Translations under genes and position numbers: made by a program | Assembly: GCF_036227605.1 (NCBI RefSeq) | Contig: NZ_CP109487.1 | Location: 5,951,501-6,015,500 of the forward strand | Reading direction: 5' to 3' | Source: Streptomyces sp. NBC_01439 | GTDB taxonomy: Bacteria > Actinomycetota > Actinomycetes > Streptomycetales > Streptomycetaceae | DNA: 64,000 nucleotides | Shown: positions 49,190-58,253 of the stretch, piece by piece | Layout: each line of letters opens with the position of its first letter | How positions within the stretch are numbered: the first letter of the stretch is position 1 | The notes under the pieces: model-generated | Seen by the model: the letters and a program-made list of their open reading frames with translations, nothing else | Told to the model about the DNA's origin: nothing | Databases searched by the model: none

Positions 49190-50266
49190 ATGACAGGCAA
49201 GAGACTCCTGCGCACCGCCACCGTCGTCACCGGCAGCCTCGCCCTCGCCTCCTCCCTCACCGCCTGCGGAGCCGGCTCCTCCGCCGCCGACTCCGAGGGC
49301 GGCGAGAAGGTCGTCACCGTCTACAGCGCCGACGGCCTCAAGAGCGAGAAGGGCGACGGCTGGTACGACAAGGTCTTCGCCGACTTCACCAAGAAGACCG
49401 GCATCGAGGTCAAGTACGTCGAGGGCGGGTCCGGCGAGATGGTGCAGCGCGCCGTCCGCGAGAAGACCAACACCCAAGCCGACGTACTGATCACCCTGCC
49501 GCCCTTCATCCAGCAGGCCGACGGCAAGGGCCTGCTGCAGTCCTACAAGCCGCAGGGTTCCGAGAAGGTCAACGGCGCGGACAAGGCCGCCGACGGCAAG
49601 TGGACCTCGGTCGTCAACAACTACTTCGGCTTCGTCTACAACAAGAAGGAACTCGCCGAGGCCCCCAAGACCTGGGAGGAGCTGCTGGAAGCCCGGTACA
49701 AGGGCAAGTTGCAGTATTCCACCCCGGGCGTCGCGGGCGATGGCACCGCCGTGCTCATCAAGTCGATGCACGACTTCGGCGGTAAGGACGCGGCGATGGA
49801 CTACCTGAAGAAGCTCCAGGCCAACAACGTCGGCCCGTCCTCCTCCACCAGCAAGCTGGCGCCCAAGACCGACAAGGGCGAGCTGCTCGTGGCCAACGGT
49901 GACGTCCAGATGAACTTCGCGCAGTCCAAGTCCATGCCGAACCTGGGCATCTGGTTCCCGGCGAAGGAGGGCGGCAAGCCCACCAGCTTCGCCCTGCCGT
50001 ACGCGGCCGGCCTCGTCAACGGGGCCCCGCACACCGAGAACGGCAAGAAGCTCCTCGATTTCCTGCTCAGCGAGGAGGCCCAGCAGCTGGTCAGCGGGGT
50101 TGGCGGCGGCTTCCCGGCGCGCACCGACGTCAAGCCGACCGACGCCAACGCCATCGAACTCACCAAGCTCATGACGGGCGTGGAGATCTTCGAGCCGAAC
50201 TGGTCCGACATCGACGAGAACCTCACCGGCTACGTCGACGCGTGGAAGTCGGCAACCGGAAGCTGA
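49190..50266 (+). CDS. Phosphonate ABC transporter substrate-binding lipoprotein
   Basis: 358 residues, ATG 49190. Lipoprotein signal ends SLTAC (Cys26). VVTVYSADGLKSEKGDGWYD and FGFVYNKKELAEAPKTWEEL are typical of 2-aminoethylphosphonate/iron-type binding proteins (extracellular solute-binding family 1). It delivers the ligand to the preceding permeases; 62 bases separate it from permease 2. Confidence 0.92.
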   Translation: MTGKRLLRTATVVTGSLALASSLTACGAGSSAADSEGGEKVVTVYSADGLKSEKGDGWYDKVFADFTKKTGIEVKYVEGGSGEMVQRAVREKTNTQADVLITLPPFIQQADGKGLLQSYKPQGSEKVNGADKAADGKWTSVVNNYFGFVYNKKELAEAPKTWEELLEARYKGKLQYSTPGVAGDGTAVLIKSMHDFGGKDAAMDYLKKLQANNVGPSSSTSKLAPKTDKGELLVANGDVQMNFAQSKSMPNLGIWFPAKEGGKPTSFALPYAAGLVNGAPHTENGKKLLDFLLSEEAQQLVSGVGGGFPARTDVKPTDANAIELTKLMTGVEIFEPNWSDIDENLTGYVDAWKSATGS

Positions 50267-50343
50267 CCGGTTACTCCCTGGCCACCCCCGACCGTCAGAG
50301 TGACCTTTGCCTGGGGGTCCCCCCGGACGAAGTCTGGGGGATA

Positions 50344-50353
50344 GGTCTGGACC
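50344..50353. promoter_or_regulatory. GGTCTGGACC palindrome before the phosphatase gene
   Basis: Similar to the 44415 box and 85 bases before the 50438 start. The preceding GGGGGTCCCCCC and GAAGTCTGGGGG stretch is a hairpin of a kind common between streptomycete genes and probably terminates the transporter transcript. Confidence 0.4.
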
Positions 50354-50437
50354 GAGGACCGCACCTTCGGTCCGGACCCGGTGCACGTCGAAACTCCCCC
50401 GCTCCTTTCGCCGCTCACTTGCTCCCAGGAGGAGTAC

Positions 50438-51958
50438 GTGTCCCCTGCCCTGCCCGGACGTCGTGCCGTTGCCGCGACCGCCGTCACCTCCGCCCTGATC
50501 GCTGCCGCCGCCCTGGCCACCCCCGCCGGCGCCGCCGCGGCGGCCAACACCGACAAGGTGCTCGTCATCGGCATCGACGGCGCGGTCCTGGACCGCGTCA
50601 AGGTCGCCAACGCACCCCACCTGAACGGCCTGATGGCGCAAGGGCTGACGGCCCGCAGCACCCTCTACGCGAGCCCGATGGCCGCCACCTCTTCGGGACC
50701 CGGCTGGTCCACCATCGCCACCGGGGTGTGGCCCGACAAGCACGGCGTGAAGGACAACTCCTTCACCGGCAAGAACTACGCCGCCCACCCGGACTTCCTG
50801 ACCCGCATCGAGAACGCCAAGCCGGCCCTCAACACATACGCGGCCGCCGACTGGGAGCCCATCACCTCCACCGACCAGAACGGCCCGATCTTCTCCTCGA
50901 AGGTCGACAAGCGCCTTTCCCTCAAGGGCGACCGCGACGGCTACCGCACCGAGGACCCGAAGATCGCCGCGGCCGCGGCCGCCGAACTGCAGGGCCAGAA
51001 CCCGGACGCCGCCTTCGTCTACCTCGGCGAGATCGACGCGGCCGGCCACTCCTACGGCGCGGCCAGCCAGCAGTACCTCGACACCATCGCCCGCGTCGAC
51101 ACCCTGGTCGGCCAGCTCCTCACCGCCGTCAAGAACCGCCCGACCTACGCCCAGGAGAACTGGAAGATCCTGGTCACCACCGACCACGGCCACACCGACT
51201 CCGGCGGTCACGGCGGGTCGACCATCCAGGAGCGCGGCACCTTCGTCATCGCCAAGGGCGCCGGTATCCCGGCCGGCTCCGTACGCGCCGACGTGCGACT
51301 GGCCGACGTCGCCGCCACCGCGCTCGCCCAGGTCGGCGTCAGCGGCTCCGGCCTCGACGGCGTCCCGCTGAACGCCCCGGACGACGACCCCTTCGACACC
51401 CTGCGCCCGAACCTCCGGGCCAGGGTGGACGAGACGGGCATCCCGGCCGGGGTGAAGGGCTTCACGCACACCCCGCCCGCCGGCTGGTCCGTCGACAACT
51501 CCAAGATGGGCACGGGCGGCGTCACCGAGTGGGCCGGCTGGGCCTTCGCGACCGACGAGTTCTGGAGCCAGTCGCAGCGCGACCAGTGGCGCGAGCTGAA
51601 CGTCCGCTCCCGAGACGTCTTCGCCGTCGCCGACTCCGACGAGTGGGACGACAAGAGTCACACCGGCACCTTCGACTCCACCCTCTCCACCCCCAAGTGG
51701 GCGGTCAGCGGCGGCAGCAAGCGGAATCTGACCTTCCAGACGCACTACCGCCACGAGGCCGGCCAGACCGCCCAGGTCCTGGTCTCCTACAACGGCGGCG
51801 CCCCGACCGTGGTGAAGACCTACGCCGCCGACGCGGTCGCCGGGTCCGAGTCCCTCGCCCTCCAGGTCCCGGCCGGCGCCACCGACGTGCAGGTCCGCTT
51901 CCGCTACAGCGGCAACAACAACTGGTTCTGGACCGTCGACAACGTCCGCCTGGGCTGA
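50438..51958 (+). CDS. Secreted alkaline phosphatase-superfamily (phosphodiesterase) enzyme
   Basis: 506 residues from GTG 50438 after AGGAGG. Signal peptide (AVTSALIAAAALATPAGAAA). VLVIGIDGAVLDRV gives the first metal Asp, SSGPGWSTIATGVWPDKHGV the nucleophile region, GEIDAAGHSYG and TTDHGHTDSGGHG the remaining metal ligands of the nucleotide pyrophosphatase/phosphodiesterase fold. The last 100 residues form a beta-sandwich (WFWTVDNVRLG). It may free phosphate or phosphonate from esters outside the cell before uptake. Confidence 0.88.
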   Translation: MSPALPGRRAVAATAVTSALIAAAALATPAGAAAAANTDKVLVIGIDGAVLDRVKVANAPHLNGLMAQGLTARSTLYASPMAATSSGPGWSTIATGVWPDKHGVKDNSFTGKNYAAHPDFLTRIENAKPALNTYAAADWEPITSTDQNGPIFSSKVDKRLSLKGDRDGYRTEDPKIAAAAAAELQGQNPDAAFVYLGEIDAAGHSYGAASQQYLDTIARVDTLVGQLLTAVKNRPTYAQENWKILVTTDHGHTDSGGHGGSTIQERGTFVIAKGAGIPAGSVRADVRLADVAATALAQVGVSGSGLDGVPLNAPDDDPFDTLRPNLRARVDETGIPAGVKGFTHTPPAGWSVDNSKMGTGGVTEWAGWAFATDEFWSQSQRDQWRELNVRSRDVFAVADSDEWDDKSHTGTFDSTLSTPKWAVSGGSKRNLTFQTHYRHEAGQTAQVLVSYNGGAPTVVKTYAADAVAGSESLALQVPAGATDVQVRFRYSGNNNWFWTVDNVRLG

Positions 51959-52070
51959 CCGCTCCCCGGTCCCCGGTCCGGGCCGTGGACAGCAGGAACG
52001 TCCGCGGCCCGGCCCCGATAGGGTGGTAGAGACCAGAGGTCGCAGGTCACCGAGAGCGGAGAACAGTCCA

Positions 52071-52850
52071 GTGGCAGAGCGCAAGCCGATCGAATCCTGG
52101 CTCACCGACATGGACGGGGTCCTCATCCACGAGGGCACCCCGATCCCCGGCGCCGATGCCTTCATCAAGCGGCTGCGCGAGTCCGGCAAGCCCTTCCTGG
52201 TGCTGACCAACAACTCGATCTACACCCCCCGCGACCTCCAGGCCCGCCTGAGCCGCATGGGGCTGCAGGTTCCCGTCGAGAACATCTGGACCTCGGCGCT
52301 GGCCACCGCGAAGTTCCTCGACGACCAGCGTCCGGGCGGTACGGCGTACGTCATCGGCGAGGCGGGCCTGACCACCGCCCTCCACGACATCGGCTACATC
52401 CTGACCGACCACGAGCCCGACTACGTGGTCCTCGGCGAGACCCGGACGTACAGCTTCGAGGCGATGACGAAGGCGGTCCGCCTGATCAACGCGGGCGCGC
52501 GCTTCATCTGCACCAACCCCGACGAGACCGGCCCCTCCACCGAGGGCCCGCTCCCGGCCACCGGCGCCGTCGCCGCGCTGATCACCAAGGCGACCGGCAA
52601 GAAGCCGTACTTCGCGGGCAAGCCGAACCCGCTGATGATGCGCACCGGCCTGAACGCCATCGGCGCGCACTCGGAGACCAGCGCGATGATCGGCGACCGG
52701 ATGGACACCGACGTGCTGGCCGGTCTGGAGGCGGGCATGCAGACCTTCCTCGTCCTCACCGGCCTGACGACCGAACAGGACACCGAGAAGTTCCCGTTCC
52801 GCCCGACCAAGACGGTCGCCTCGATCGCGGACCTGGTCGACCTGATCTGA
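52071..52850 (+). CDS. HAD-IIA family (NagD-like) phosphatase
   Basis: 259 residues from GTG 52071. LTDMDGVLIHEGTPIPGADA (nucleophile Asp), FLVLTNNSIYTPRDL, KPYFAGKPNPLMMR and MIGDRMDTDVLAGLEAGM are the four HAD motifs with a type IIA cap. Substrate unknown, possibly a small sugar or glycerol phosphate. It stands 113 bases after the secreted phosphatase. Confidence 0.93.
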   Translation: MAERKPIESWLTDMDGVLIHEGTPIPGADAFIKRLRESGKPFLVLTNNSIYTPRDLQARLSRMGLQVPVENIWTSALATAKFLDDQRPGGTAYVIGEAGLTTALHDIGYILTDHEPDYVVLGETRTYSFEAMTKAVRLINAGARFICTNPDETGPSTEGPLPATGAVAALITKATGKKPYFAGKPNPLMMRTGLNAIGAHSETSAMIGDRMDTDVLAGLEAGMQTFLVLTGLTTEQDTEKFPFRPTKTVASIADLVDLI

Positions 52851-52989
52851 CGCGGGTACGCGGGTACGCGGTGTCGGCGTACGGCCGAACGGGCGTACCG
52901 CGTTTGGGGCGTGCGGCCGACACGTACGGCGCCGCTCCGGATGCGCGGTGGCGCGCCGCGCGTGAATCTCCTTGTCGAGGAGGTTCACC

Positions 52990-53586
52990 ATGCGCAGTGT
53001 TCCGATCGCTGTCCGCACCACCGCGATGGCCATCGCCCTGGCGGCATTCTCGGCGGTGACCGCGCCGATCGCCCTCGCGGGCGAGGAGGACCGCGGTGAC
53101 CGCGGCGATCGCGGCAGCGTCACGGTCGACCCGAATCCGGCTCACCCCGGAGCGCAGGTCAAGCTGCGCGTCCAGGGCTGTGACGGCACCCGCGGAGCGG
53201 CCAAGTCCGCCGCCTTCGTGTCGGACGTCGACCTCTACGGCCGCGACGGCGGCCGTAGCCCGCTCTACGGCGACGCGATGATCCGCTCGCACGTTTCGCC
53301 CGGCTGGCACTCCGTCCGGGTGACGTGCGACGGGCACGACAGGGTCAGCGGCTCCGTCCAGATCTCCGAGTACCGTCCGTCCCACCACGCCTCGCCCGTC
53401 TGGCCGGTGCACGCGGGCGGCGGCGGCATGTCCGCCGAGCTCGCGGCGGAGTCGGCCAAGAAGGCCCACGGCGCCGACGGGCCGGGGCTGCCGCACACGG
53501 TGATCGGCGCGGTCCTCGCCGCGGTCGCCACCCTGGCCGTCGCGGGCCGGGCGCTGGCCCTGCGCCGCCGCCGCAGCGGCGAGTGA
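52990..53586 (+). CDS. Secreted membrane-anchored protein, likely class F sortase substrate
   Basis: 198 residues from ATG 52990, six bases after GAGGAGG. Signal peptide (MAIALAAFSAVTAPIALA), a beta domain with two cysteines (VQGCDGTRG and VRVTCDGHD), then LPHTV, a hydrophobic helix (IGAVLAAVATLAVAGRALAL) and RRRRSGE. The end has the layout of a sorting signal, with Val in place of Gly. The class F sortase gene starts 31 bases after it. Confidence 0.85.
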   Translation: MRSVPIAVRTTAMAIALAAFSAVTAPIALAGEEDRGDRGDRGSVTVDPNPAHPGAQVKLRVQGCDGTRGAAKSAAFVSDVDLYGRDGGRSPLYGDAMIRSHVSPGWHSVRVTCDGHDRVSGSVQISEYRPSHHASPVWPVHAGGGGMSAELAAESAKKAHGADGPGLPHTVIGAVLAAVATLAVAGRALALRRRRSGE

Positions 53587-53617
53587 GGCCGGTGCCGGTG
53601 GGCGCCGGTGGGCGCCG

Positions 53618-54322
53618 GTGAACGAGTACGACGCGTACGACGCGGGCAACGCGGGCAACGAGGACAAGGCCTCCGCCGGCGGCCGGCTGCTGACCTTCGC
53701 CGCCTGGGCGGTACTGGTGCTCGGCCTGTGGCTGTGGGGCCGCCAGCTCACCGTGGCGCCGCCCCCGCCCGCCGGTCAGGCCGGCGGGACGGTCGGTCCG
53801 GGGCTGCCGGCCGCGCACGCCCCGCTCGCCGCGGCCCCGCCCCAGCGCGTCGACGTGCCCTCCATAGGCATCCAGGCCCCGGTGATCAGCCGGGACCTGG
53901 ACAAGGACGGGGCGATCGAGCCGCCCCCGTACGACCAGCCGGGCACGGTGGGCTGGTGGGGCCGGGGCACCCAGCCGGGGATGGCCGGGACGGCGCTGAT
54001 GGTGGGGCACGTGGACACCCGGTCCAAGCCGGCGGTGTTCTACGGTCTGAGCTCCGCGCAGCCGGGCGACAAGGTGCGGGTGGTGCGGACGGACGGTTCG
54101 GTCGCCGAGTTCACGATCGAGGACGTACGGGTCTACGAGCGCGCGGCCTTCGACGCGCACAAGGCCTACGGCCCGCGGGTCCGGGGCCGCGCGGAGCTGA
54201 GGCTGCTGACCTGCGGGGGCTCGTACGACAAGGTGGCCAAGGAGTACACGGCGAACGTGGTGGTCTCCGCCTACCTGACGGGCGTGGGCGCCCGCCCGGG
54301 CGCACCGGGAACCGCGGCCTGA
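53618..54322 (+). CDS. Class F sortase
   Basis: 234 residues from GTG 53618. One anchor helix (LTFAAWAVLVLGLWLWG), then VDVPSIGIQAPVI, catalytic His in LMVGHVDTRSKPAVFY, catalytic Cys in LRLLTCGGSYDKVAKEY and an Arg/Asn-rich strand. Class F enzymes are short and actinobacterial. Most likely acts on the protein encoded just upstream. A strong terminator follows at 54349. Confidence 0.93.
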   Translation: MNEYDAYDAGNAGNEDKASAGGRLLTFAAWAVLVLGLWLWGRQLTVAPPPPAGQAGGTVGPGLPAAHAPLAAAPPQRVDVPSIGIQAPVISRDLDKDGAIEPPPYDQPGTVGWWGRGTQPGMAGTALMVGHVDTRSKPAVFYGLSSAQPGDKVRVVRTDGSVAEFTIEDVRVYERAAFDAHKAYGPRVRGRAELRLLTCGGSYDKVAKEYTANVVVSAYLTGVGARPGAPGTAA

Positions 54323-54348
54323 GCGGCCGTGCCGCCGGCGGAGAACGA

Positions 54349-54382
54349 AGAAGCCCCCGCAGCTTTCGCTGCGGGGGCTTCT
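54349..54382. terminator. Strong terminator
   Basis: Perfect 14-bp stem AGAAGCCCCCGCAG / CTGCGGGGGCTTCT with a 6-base loop; it lies between the sortase gene and the convergent tRNA-Lys and can serve both. Confidence 0.9.
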
Positions 54383-54390
54383 CCCGTCTG

Positions 54391-54464
54391 TGCGCCGCCA
54401 GGGACTCGAACCCCGGACCCGCTGATTAAGAGTCAGCTGCTCTAACCAACTGAGCTAGCGGCGC
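54391..54464 (-). tRNA. tRNA-Lys (anticodon CUU)
   Basis: 74 bases on the minus strand: acceptor GCGCCGC, D arm TAGCTCAGTTGGTTAGAGCA, anticodon loop ACTCTTAAT with CTT, T arm GGGGTTCGAGTCCC, discriminator A, no encoded CCA. Identical to the gene at 62672. Confidence 0.97.
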
Positions 54465-54656
54465 TTGCTGACAGGGAAAACTCTACCCCACCTCCAGGGG
54501 TGTCCGTGACCAGCCACGCCCGCCTTGTCCGATTAACCCATGTTTGAGGGATTTATCGTGCACCATATGTCTGCGCGCGCCACACCTGATGCCTCATCAG
54601 GTGTGGCTCCGGCCGACCGGTGACGAGTGGACGAGCAGGGGAGTGGACGGAACCGC

Positions 54657-56066
54657 ATGACGATGCAGCCTCCGACGCATGTGCAGATGCCGATGCCCGG
54701 TTTCGAGGAGTACGAGCCCGCGGGCGACTGTGCGTGCCGGGGCTGCGCCCAGCGCCGCCGCGCCCTCGCCCGCGCGCGGGCCGTACCGCTCCGGGACGGG
54801 GGGCACCCGGCCGCACGCGGCGCCCGCCGGGCGCTGGTACTGGCCACCGCCGCGGGAGTGGTCCTGGGCGGCGGCAGTACGACCGCGGTGGCCGCGGCCA
54901 CCCCGACGCCGACGCCGACGCCGACCCCGGGGCCGGCGGTCCTGGACGACCCGAGCTCGCCGCAGGGCGCCCGGACCCCGCTGCACGGCCCCAAGGGCGG
55001 GCCGGTGGGGAAGCCCGGCGCCCCGGCCAAGCCCGGCGCGGTGCGGCGGATCGACCGAGCGACGATCATCAACCGGGCGAAGCTTTGGCTGGACGCGGAA
55101 GTCCCGTACAGCATGTCCGAGTACTGGACGGACGGGTACCGACAGGACTGCTCGGGCTACGTCTCCATGGTCTGGAACCTCGGGTCGAACGAATGGACCG
55201 GCAGCCTCGACAAGTTCGCCACCAAGATCGAAAAGGATGAGCTGCTGCCGGGGGACATGCTCCTCTTCCACAACCCGGCGGACCCCAACAACGGCTCGCA
55301 CGTGGTCATCTTCGGCGGCTGGGTCGACTCGACGCACACGCACTACGTCGCCTACGAGCAGACGCGCCCCAACACGCGGAAGCTGGCCACGCCCTACGGG
55401 TACTGGAGCAACGCGACGAAGTACGTCCCGTACCGCTTCAACGGCGTGCCGGCCGGGATCATGCCGGAGGTCCCGGCCGCCCCGACCCCACCGGGCGCCC
55501 AGCCGCCGCCGGCGGGCTCCAAGCCGGGGGACGTGACGGTCTTCCCGGGCGCGGACAAGTTCGGCCCCGGCGCCACGAACGACCACGTGGCCCAGCTCGG
55601 CCGGATGCTGATCGAGCGCGGCGCGTACCGCTTCTACCCCAAGGGGGTGGCCGACCGGGTGTGGAGCGACCACGACAAGCTCGCCACCGCCGCCTTCCAG
55701 CGCGCCCAGGGTTGGACGGGTGCGGACGCCGACGGGATTCCGGGGGCGCACACCTGGAAGCTGCTGGTCGAGAAGCAGGGCAAGAACATCCCGCCGACGG
55801 TGGGTGCCGCGCCGGGGCCGGGCGGCGTACGGGCCTACCCGGGCGCCTTGGTGTTCCGCCCCGGCCAGTCGAACGAGGCCATCAGGGCCCTCGGCCGCCA
55901 GCTGGTGAAGAAGGGCTTCGGCAAGTACTACACATCCGGTCCGGACCTGCGCTGGAGCGAGGCCGACCGCCGCAACGTCGAGGCCTTCCAGCGCGCGCAG
56001 GGCTGGACCGGCGCCTCGGCCAACGGCTACCCGGGCCCGGAAACCTGGCGCCGGCTGTTCGCATGA
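54657..56066 (+). CDS. NlpC/P60-like cell-wall hydrolase with two peptidoglycan-binding repeats
   Basis: 469 residues from ATG 54657. N-terminal cytoplasmic CACRGCAQRRR, one hydrophobic segment (ALVLATAAGVVLGGG), a TPTPTP linker, then a cysteine-peptidase-like domain: QDCSGYVSMVWNLG (Cys), GDMLLFHN and GSHVVIFGGWV (His). The C-terminus holds two homologous peptidoglycan-binding repeats, each with FQRAQGWTGA and a conserved Trp end. Probably trims or remodels the wall. Its stop is 11 bases before the next start. Confidence 0.88.
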   Translation: MTMQPPTHVQMPMPGFEEYEPAGDCACRGCAQRRRALARARAVPLRDGGHPAARGARRALVLATAAGVVLGGGSTTAVAAATPTPTPTPTPGPAVLDDPSSPQGARTPLHGPKGGPVGKPGAPAKPGAVRRIDRATIINRAKLWLDAEVPYSMSEYWTDGYRQDCSGYVSMVWNLGSNEWTGSLDKFATKIEKDELLPGDMLLFHNPADPNNGSHVVIFGGWVDSTHTHYVAYEQTRPNTRKLATPYGYWSNATKYVPYRFNGVPAGIMPEVPAAPTPPGAQPPPAGSKPGDVTVFPGADKFGPGATNDHVAQLGRMLIERGAYRFYPKGVADRVWSDHDKLATAAFQRAQGWTGADADGIPGAHTWKLLVEKQGKNIPPTVGAAPGPGGVRAYPGALVFRPGQSNEAIRALGRQLVKKGFGKYYTSGPDLRWSEADRRNVEAFQRAQGWTGASANGYPGPETWRRLFA

Positions 56067-56077
56067 CGGAGGTAACG

Positions 56078-58084
56078 ATGTTCCCCACGCGCACCACCTC
56101 GACGACGGGCACCCTCCGAGTGCCGCCGCTTGGCGCCCCGGTGGCGGTCCGCGCGGCGGATCCCGCCCCCGTGCCGGAGCCCGCACCCGCCCCCGCGCCC
56201 GTTTCCGTGCCCGCCCCCGAGCCCGCCGCCCCGGTGGCAGCTCGCCCGGTGTGGGCCGCGGACCCGACGCCCGTGCCCGAGCCGACGCCCGTGCCCGCCC
56301 GCGGCCTTGAGTCCGCCGTCCCGGTGGCAGCCCGCCCGGTGTGGGCCGCGGAGCCGACGCCCGTGCCGGAACCGGTGCGCGCGACCGTCGCCGTCGCCGT
56401 CGCGGCGCCGCGCGACGCCGCCCCGCAGGGCCCGCCGCCCGCCCCGACGGGCGGCCCCGCCGCGTCGGAGCCCGCCGGCGCCGCCGAGACCTCGTTCGGC
56501 TGGGCCGCGGCGCGGGCCACCCGCCCGGCGCCCGAGCTGCCGTACGGGTGGGAGGTGCCGGCGGCCCGGGCCCACCCGTACGACGAGGGGGGCCAGGGCG
56601 TCGCCGGCCTCGACATCCCGCACCCGCAGGACGCGGAGGTCCCCGTCGGGCCGGCCACCCTGCGCCTGCGGACCGCCGAGGCCGGCATGGACACCGAGTT
56701 CACGGCCGAGGCCGAGGCCGAGGCCGAAGCCGCGCCCGAAGCCAAGGCTGCGCCCGCGCCCGCAACCGAAACCGAGCCCGAGGCCACGCCCGAACCAGTG
56801 GCCGAGTTCGAGCCGGAGCCCGGGCCGGAGTTCGCGTTCGAGTTCGAGCCGGAGCCCGGGCCGAAGGCCGGGGCGGAGCCCGAATCCGAGCCCGAGTCCC
56901 TCGCCGCTCCCGAACCCGTGGACGCGGCGCCACCGCCGCACTCCGGCATCCCCGGACCCGGACCGGTCGAGATCGTCGCCCAGGCGGTGGCCCGCGGCCT
57001 GGGCGAGGCCGGGGCGGCCCCGGAGCTCCCGCGCTCCGGAGCCCACCGGGGTACCTCGGTCACCGAGGTGCCGGTACACCTCCCGTTCCAGAGCACGCAG
57101 CAGCAGCCAGCCGTACACGTACCCGCGCCGCAGGCCACCGCACCCGCGCCGCAGGCACCCCGCCCCGCCCCCGGCCGCCGGGTCCCCCGCGGTGACGACC
57201 GGCTCCGGGAGCACAGGGGCCCGGTGCTGCCCGGCTGGGTCGGCGTGATCGTCGGCGGGACGGCCCTCGCCGGTTGCGCGGCCGTGCTCTGGCGGGCCGG
57301 GGTCGTCCCCGCCGCCTTCGTCGCCGCCTTCGGCGCGGCCCCCCGCGCCTACCACGGCCTGCGCGCCACCCACTGGCCGCCGCTCGCCTTCCTCGGGATC
57401 GTCGCCCTCGTGTCGCTCGGCGGACTCGGTCGGGCCCGCGCCGGCCACGCCTGGGTGCTCACCCTCTTCGGCCGCTACCGCGGCACGGTCCGGCGTACCG
57501 GCCTGACCTGGGTGAGCCCCCTGCTGCTGCGCCGCCGGGTCGACGTGCGCCTGCGCCACTGGCGCAGCGACCCGATGCCCGCCGTGGACGCCGGCGGCCT
57601 CGCCCTCCAGGTCGTCGTCCAGGTCGTCTGGCAGGTCAAGGACACCGCACGCGCCACCCTCGCCGTCGAGGACCACACGGAGTACCTCGCCGAGCAGGTC
57701 GAATCGGCCATGGCCCGCGTGCTGTCGCAGCTGCCCGCAGACGCCTTCCACGAGGACGCCCCGACCCTGCGCGACGCCGAGGCCGTCGGTGACGCGCTGA
57801 CCCGGATGCTCGCGGCCGAGACCGAGGCGGTCGGGATCGAGGTGTTCTCGGCCCAGCCGACACGGATCGAGTACGCGGCCGAGGTGGCCGAGGCCATGCG
57901 CCGCCGCCGGGTCGCGGCGATCGACGCCAAACACCGGGACACCGTACTGAGCTCGGTCGTGGACGCCGTCGACGACACCGTCCACCGGCTGACCTCGCGC
58001 GGGCTGGTCGAGCTCGACGACTACGAGCGCAAGGCGCTGGTGAAGGACCTCACGGTCGCCTTCTACACGGGACGCTCCGAGTAG
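56078..58084 (+). CDS. SPFH/band 7 protein with long Pro/Ala/Glu-rich head
   Basis: 668 residues from ATG 56078, five bases after GGAGG (ATG 56063 overlaps the previous stop and is less likely). Residues 1-380 are low-complexity (PVPEPAPAPAPVSVPAPEP, repeated VAARPVWAAEPTPVPEP, and EAEAEAEAAPEAKAAP). Two hydrophobic segments near 400-460 precede the SPFH domain (AWVLTLFGRYRGTVRRTGL, then VDVRLRHWRSDPMPAVDAGG). Flotillin-like scaffold, perhaps organising the cell-wall enzyme encoded upstream. Confidence 0.88.
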   Translation: MFPTRTTSTTGTLRVPPLGAPVAVRAADPAPVPEPAPAPAPVSVPAPEPAAPVAARPVWAADPTPVPEPTPVPARGLESAVPVAARPVWAAEPTPVPEPVRATVAVAVAAPRDAAPQGPPPAPTGGPAASEPAGAAETSFGWAAARATRPAPELPYGWEVPAARAHPYDEGGQGVAGLDIPHPQDAEVPVGPATLRLRTAEAGMDTEFTAEAEAEAEAAPEAKAAPAPATETEPEATPEPVAEFEPEPGPEFAFEFEPEPGPKAGAEPESEPESLAAPEPVDAAPPPHSGIPGPGPVEIVAQAVARGLGEAGAAPELPRSGAHRGTSVTEVPVHLPFQSTQQQPAVHVPAPQATAPAPQAPRPAPGRRVPRGDDRLREHRGPVLPGWVGVIVGGTALAGCAAVLWRAGVVPAAFVAAFGAAPRAYHGLRATHWPPLAFLGIVALVSLGGLGRARAGHAWVLTLFGRYRGTVRRTGLTWVSPLLLRRRVDVRLRHWRSDPMPAVDAGGLALQVVVQVVWQVKDTARATLAVEDHTEYLAEQVESAMARVLSQLPADAFHEDAPTLRDAEAVGDALTRMLAAETEAVGIEVFSAQPTRIEYAAEVAEAMRRRRVAAIDAKHRDTVLSSVVDAVDDTVHRLTSRGLVELDDYERKALVKDLTVAFYTGRSE

Positions 58085-58147
58085 GGAGCGGACGTCCAGC
58101 GGTACGGGAACGGGTGGCCGGAAGGTAGCGGACCACCCGTTTTCCCA

Positions 58148-58202
58148 TTGGTCTGGACATGGCCAACTCTCGTCAATAATCTGGGACTTGGTCTAGACCT
58201 AA
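58148..58202. promoter_or_regulatory. Two DasR-type (dre) boxes
   Basis: TTGGTCTGGACATGG at 58148-58162 and TTGGTCTAGACCTAA at 58188-58202, the second nearly perfect for the streptomycete DasR/chitinase-box consensus. They lie 52 bases before the AA10 gene and predict repression relieved by aminosugars. Confidence 0.8.
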
Positions 58203-58253
58203 CCCCCACCTGCGCGCGCTCTCATCGAACTCCCCCCACGTTCAAGGAGCATC

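Noticed and set aside
49118..52213. 1031-codon minus-strand frame across the phosphonate binding protein and phosphatase genes
   Set aside because: Shadow of two well-supported plus-strand genes caused by high GC.
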